Part shown: piece after piece, positions 39,733 through 41,523 of the stretch
Numbering within the stretch: the first letter of the stretch is position 1
Layout: each line of letters begins with the position of its first letter
Assembly (NCBI GenBank): GCA_028824415.1
Contig: JAPPDX010000035.1
Span: 1 to 41,523 of the forward strand
DNA length: 41,523 nucleotides
DNA from: a bacterium
GTDB taxonomy: Bacteria > Actinomycetota > Acidimicrobiia > Acidimicrobiales > CATQHL01
Direction of reading: 5' to 3'
Translations under genes and position numbers: made by a program
Notes under the pieces: model-generated
Databases searched by the model: none
Seen by the model: only the letters and a program-made list of their open reading frames with translations
What the model was told of the DNA's origin: nothing

Positions 39733-41172
39733 ATGTCGAATGACCGCAACATCGAGGGCGACGAGCACGCGGAACGACCCGTTCCCGCCACGCATGTGGA
39801 GGGGGCTGGCGGGCACCCCGCCCCGGGCTCGCCGCCGGAAAGCAGCCTGACGTTCATCGGGCGCGACAGCGCCCTGGCTCGGACGGTGGGCCGCCCGCTG
39901 CTGCATTTCCTGCACATCGAGACTTCCGGGGGGATCCTGCTGCTGCTCGCCACGGCTGCCGCCCTCATCTGGGTCAACTCGCCCGTCGGAGACAGCTACG
40001 CGCACTTCTGGCATACGCCCATCGAGATCATGGTGAGCGACTTCGTGGTCTTCGACGAGGATCTCCACGGGTTCGTGAACGACGCGCTCATGGCGCTGTT
40101 CTTCTTCGTGGTGGGCTTAGAGATCAAGCGCGAGCTGGTGACCGGTCGGCTCCGGCGGCCGCGCGACGCGATGCTTCCGGCGGTCGCCGCGCTGGGAGGC
40201 ATGGTGGTGCCCGCGCTGGTCTACGTGGTGTTCAACGTGGGTGGTGACAACCTAAACGGCTGGGGAGTGCCGATGGCCACCGACATTGCCTTCGCCGTCG
40301 GCGTGGTGTCGCTGGTCGGCAAGTGGATTCCGGGCTGGCTCCGACTGTTCCTGCTGACGGTGGCGATCGTGGACGACATCGGTGCGATCCTCGTGATCGC
40401 CATCTTCTACACCTCCGACATCTCGCTGGGATGGCTCGGGCTGGCGGCGCTGCTGTGCGTTCTGATCTCCATCTTGACGCGGATCCGCGTGTGGCAGTGG
40501 CCCGTCTACATGATCATCGGCGTCTTCGTGTGGTGGGCGACCCTGAACTCCGGCGTCCACGCCACGATCGCAGGCGTGGCCCTCGGCCTGCTGACACCGG
40601 CGAAGCCGCTGCAGCGGGATTCCGATGCCCGTTCGGTGGCCCGCTGGCTGCAGGACAAGTCGAACATCTCGGTTATCGACATCCGTCGAGCCAACTTCGG
40701 CATCTCCGAGTCACGCTCGGTGGCCGAGCGTCTCGAGGTGGCGTTGCATCCGTACGTCAGTTATCTCATCGTGCCGATCTTCGCCCTGGCGAACGCCGGA
40801 GTGGTGCTCAGCAGTGACTCGCTGCGCGGCGCGGCCTCCTCATCGGTCACCATCGGCGTGGCACTCGGGCTGTTGGTGGGAAAGACCGTCGGCGTCTCCG
40901 GTTTCACGCTGCTGGCCACGAAACTCGGTCTCAGTGCCGTGCCGGCCGGGGTCAGCAGGCTGCACATCGTGGGGGTGTCGATCGTGGCGGGCATCGGCTT
41001 CACCGTCGCGCTGTTCGTGACGGCGCTGGCGTTCGACGGATCCGCCGCGGGCGACGAGGCCAAGATCGGCGTCCTGGCCGCCTCCCTGGTGGCGGCGGTG
41101 CTGGGGTTGATCGTGCTGCGACTCGCTGGTCGCCGTTCCATTGCGGCGCTCGCGGCGACTGGACGCCCCTAG
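39733..41172 (+). CDS. nhaA: Na+/H+ antiporter NhaA
   Basis: This 479-residue membrane antiporter exports Na+ in exchange for H+ and serves salt and pH homeostasis. A hydrophilic N-terminal tail of about 55 residues is longer than in E. coli. The first membrane segment is ETSGGILLLLATAAALIWVN. Conserved elements are ALFFFVVGLEIKRELV, PMATDIAFAVGV, the ion-binding Asp pair in LLTVAIVDDIGAI, and the Lys in LGLLVGKTVGV. Twelve membrane segments are expected. Its presence hints at a saline habitat but does not prove it. The topA start follows 17 bp after the stop. Confidence 0.95.
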   Translation: MSNDRNIEGDEHAERPVPATHVEGAGGHPAPGSPPESSLTFIGRDSALARTVGRPLLHFLHIETSGGILLLLATAAALIWVNSPVGDSYAHFWHTPIEIMVSDFVVFDEDLHGFVNDALMALFFFVVGLEIKRELVTGRLRRPRDAMLPAVAALGGMVVPALVYVVFNVGGDNLNGWGVPMATDIAFAVGVVSLVGKWIPGWLRLFLLTVAIVDDIGAILVIAIFYTSDISLGWLGLAALLCVLISILTRIRVWQWPVYMIIGVFVWWATLNSGVHATIAGVALGLLTPAKPLQRDSDARSVARWLQDKSNISVIDIRRANFGISESRSVAERLEVALHPYVSYLIVPIFALANAGVVLSSDSLRGAASSSVTIGVALGLLVGKTVGVSGFTLLATKLGLSAVPAGVSRLHIVGVSIVAGIGFTVALFVTALAFDGSAAGDEAKIGVLAASLVAAVLGLIVLRLAGRRSIAALAATGRP

Positions 41173-41176
41173 CCCG

Positions 41177-41182
41177 TATCTT
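41177..41182 (+). promoter_or_regulatory. -10 element of leaderless topA
   Basis: TATCTT ends 7 nt before the topA ATG at 41190 with no ribosome site between. Confidence 0.4.
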
Positions 41183-41189
41183 GCTGCCC

Positions 41190-41523
41190 ATGGCCACAGC
41201 CTCGCCCAAGCGGGTCGTCATCGTCGAGTCACCCACCAAGGCTGGCACGATCGCTCGATTCCTGGACGACAGCTACACCGTCGAGTCGTCCCGTGGCCAC
41301 ATCCGCGATCTCCCGACCAAGGCGTCGGAGATTCCCAAGGCGTACCAGGCGGAGTCCTGGGCGCGGCTCGGCATCGACGTGGACAACGACTTCAAGCCGC
41401 TCTACGTGCTGAACAGCGCCAAACGTGACGCGGTGCGGGAACTCAAGAAGCTGGTGGCAACGGCGGACGAGTTGTACCTGGCAACCGACGAGGATCGCGA
41501 GGGAGAGGCCATCGCCTGGCACC
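41190..41523 (+). CDS. topA: DNA topoisomerase I (5' end only)
   Basis: About 111 N-terminal residues are visible before the right edge. They form the start of the Toprim domain of type IA topoisomerase, which relaxes negative supercoils. The catalytic Glu13 lies in VVIVESPTKAGTIARFL. SRGHIRDLPTKA and the metal-binding LATDEDREGEAIAWH with the DxD pair follow. ATG 41190 is 7 nt from a TATCTT -10, so the message is probably leaderless. The active-site Tyr and C-terminal zinc or basic domains lie outside the window. Confidence 0.96.
   Translation, partial: MATASPKRVVIVESPTKAGTIARFLDDSYTVESSRGHIRDLPTKASEIPKAYQAESWARLGIDVDNDFKPLYVLNSAKRDAVRELKKLVATADELYLATDEDREGEAIAWH

Overview
This is a high-GC window with actinobacterial hallmarks: a WhiB protein, many GTG starts, several apparently leaderless genes, Tad pilus genes, and STAS / HATPase partner-switching regulators. 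The mix suggests Actinomycetota, perhaps an Acidimicrobiia-like lineage. The lineage is inferred, because no rRNA is present.

Left part (1-4.1 kb): the 5' end of a TRAP-type substrate-binding lipoprotein gene (minus strand) diverges from a cytochrome P450 gene followed by an acyl-CoA ligase gene. A convergent SDR oxidoreductase gene comes next. From 4.3 to 16.3 kb, one plus-strand block encodes a CUT1-type ABC importer (substrate-binding protein with an unusual alanine-rich stalk, two permeases, ATPase). Behind it lie a D-aminoacylase-type amidohydrolase, a RidA protein, a D-threonine aldolase / D-serine dehydratase-type PLP enzyme, an SDR, an N,N-dimethylformamidase-like large subunit and a second RidA. 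It reads as an uptake-and-degradation unit for an amide, N-acyl or D-amino-acid-like compound; the substrate is not evident. Two copies of a 52-bp REP-like repeat flank its last three genes.

Middle part (16.4-32.2 kb): asd and an MpaB-type oxygenase gene, tRNA-Pro(CGG), a lone receiver domain, a STAS anti-anti-sigma protein, an NfeD-like membrane protein and WhiB. A minus-strand operon then runs mrp, acyl-CoA dehydrogenase, selA, selB (selenocysteine synthesis and insertion). Divergent from it are an A-type Fe-S carrier, a highly condensed 2Fe-2S / molybdenum-hydroxylase-like fusion, glnA (type I glutamine synthetase) and nadE.

Right part (32.2-41.5 kb): a hypothetical gene, a group 2 sigma-70 factor, and then tRNA-Sec(TCA). 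The tRNA runs directly into five identical 86-bp tandem repeats. Each repeat ends in a copy of the tRNA-Sec 3' tail including CCA, and each contains an altered copy of the variable-arm region. After the array, a strong promoter drives a 24-residue membrane peptide. A compact Tad pilus operon (TadZ-, TadA-, TadB-, TadC-like, Flp pilin, TadE-like) follows, then an RsbW-like kinase, NhaA and the 5' end of topA.

The strongest candidates for something undescribed are the tRNA-Sec tail-repeat array with its neighbouring micropeptide, the condensed molybdenum-hydroxylase fusion that seems to lack the catalytic Glu segment, and the 4.3-16.3 kb catabolic unit with its stalked binding protein and orphan dimethylformamidase-like subunit. 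selA, selB and selC are present, but no selD and no in-frame TGA selenoprotein was recognised here.
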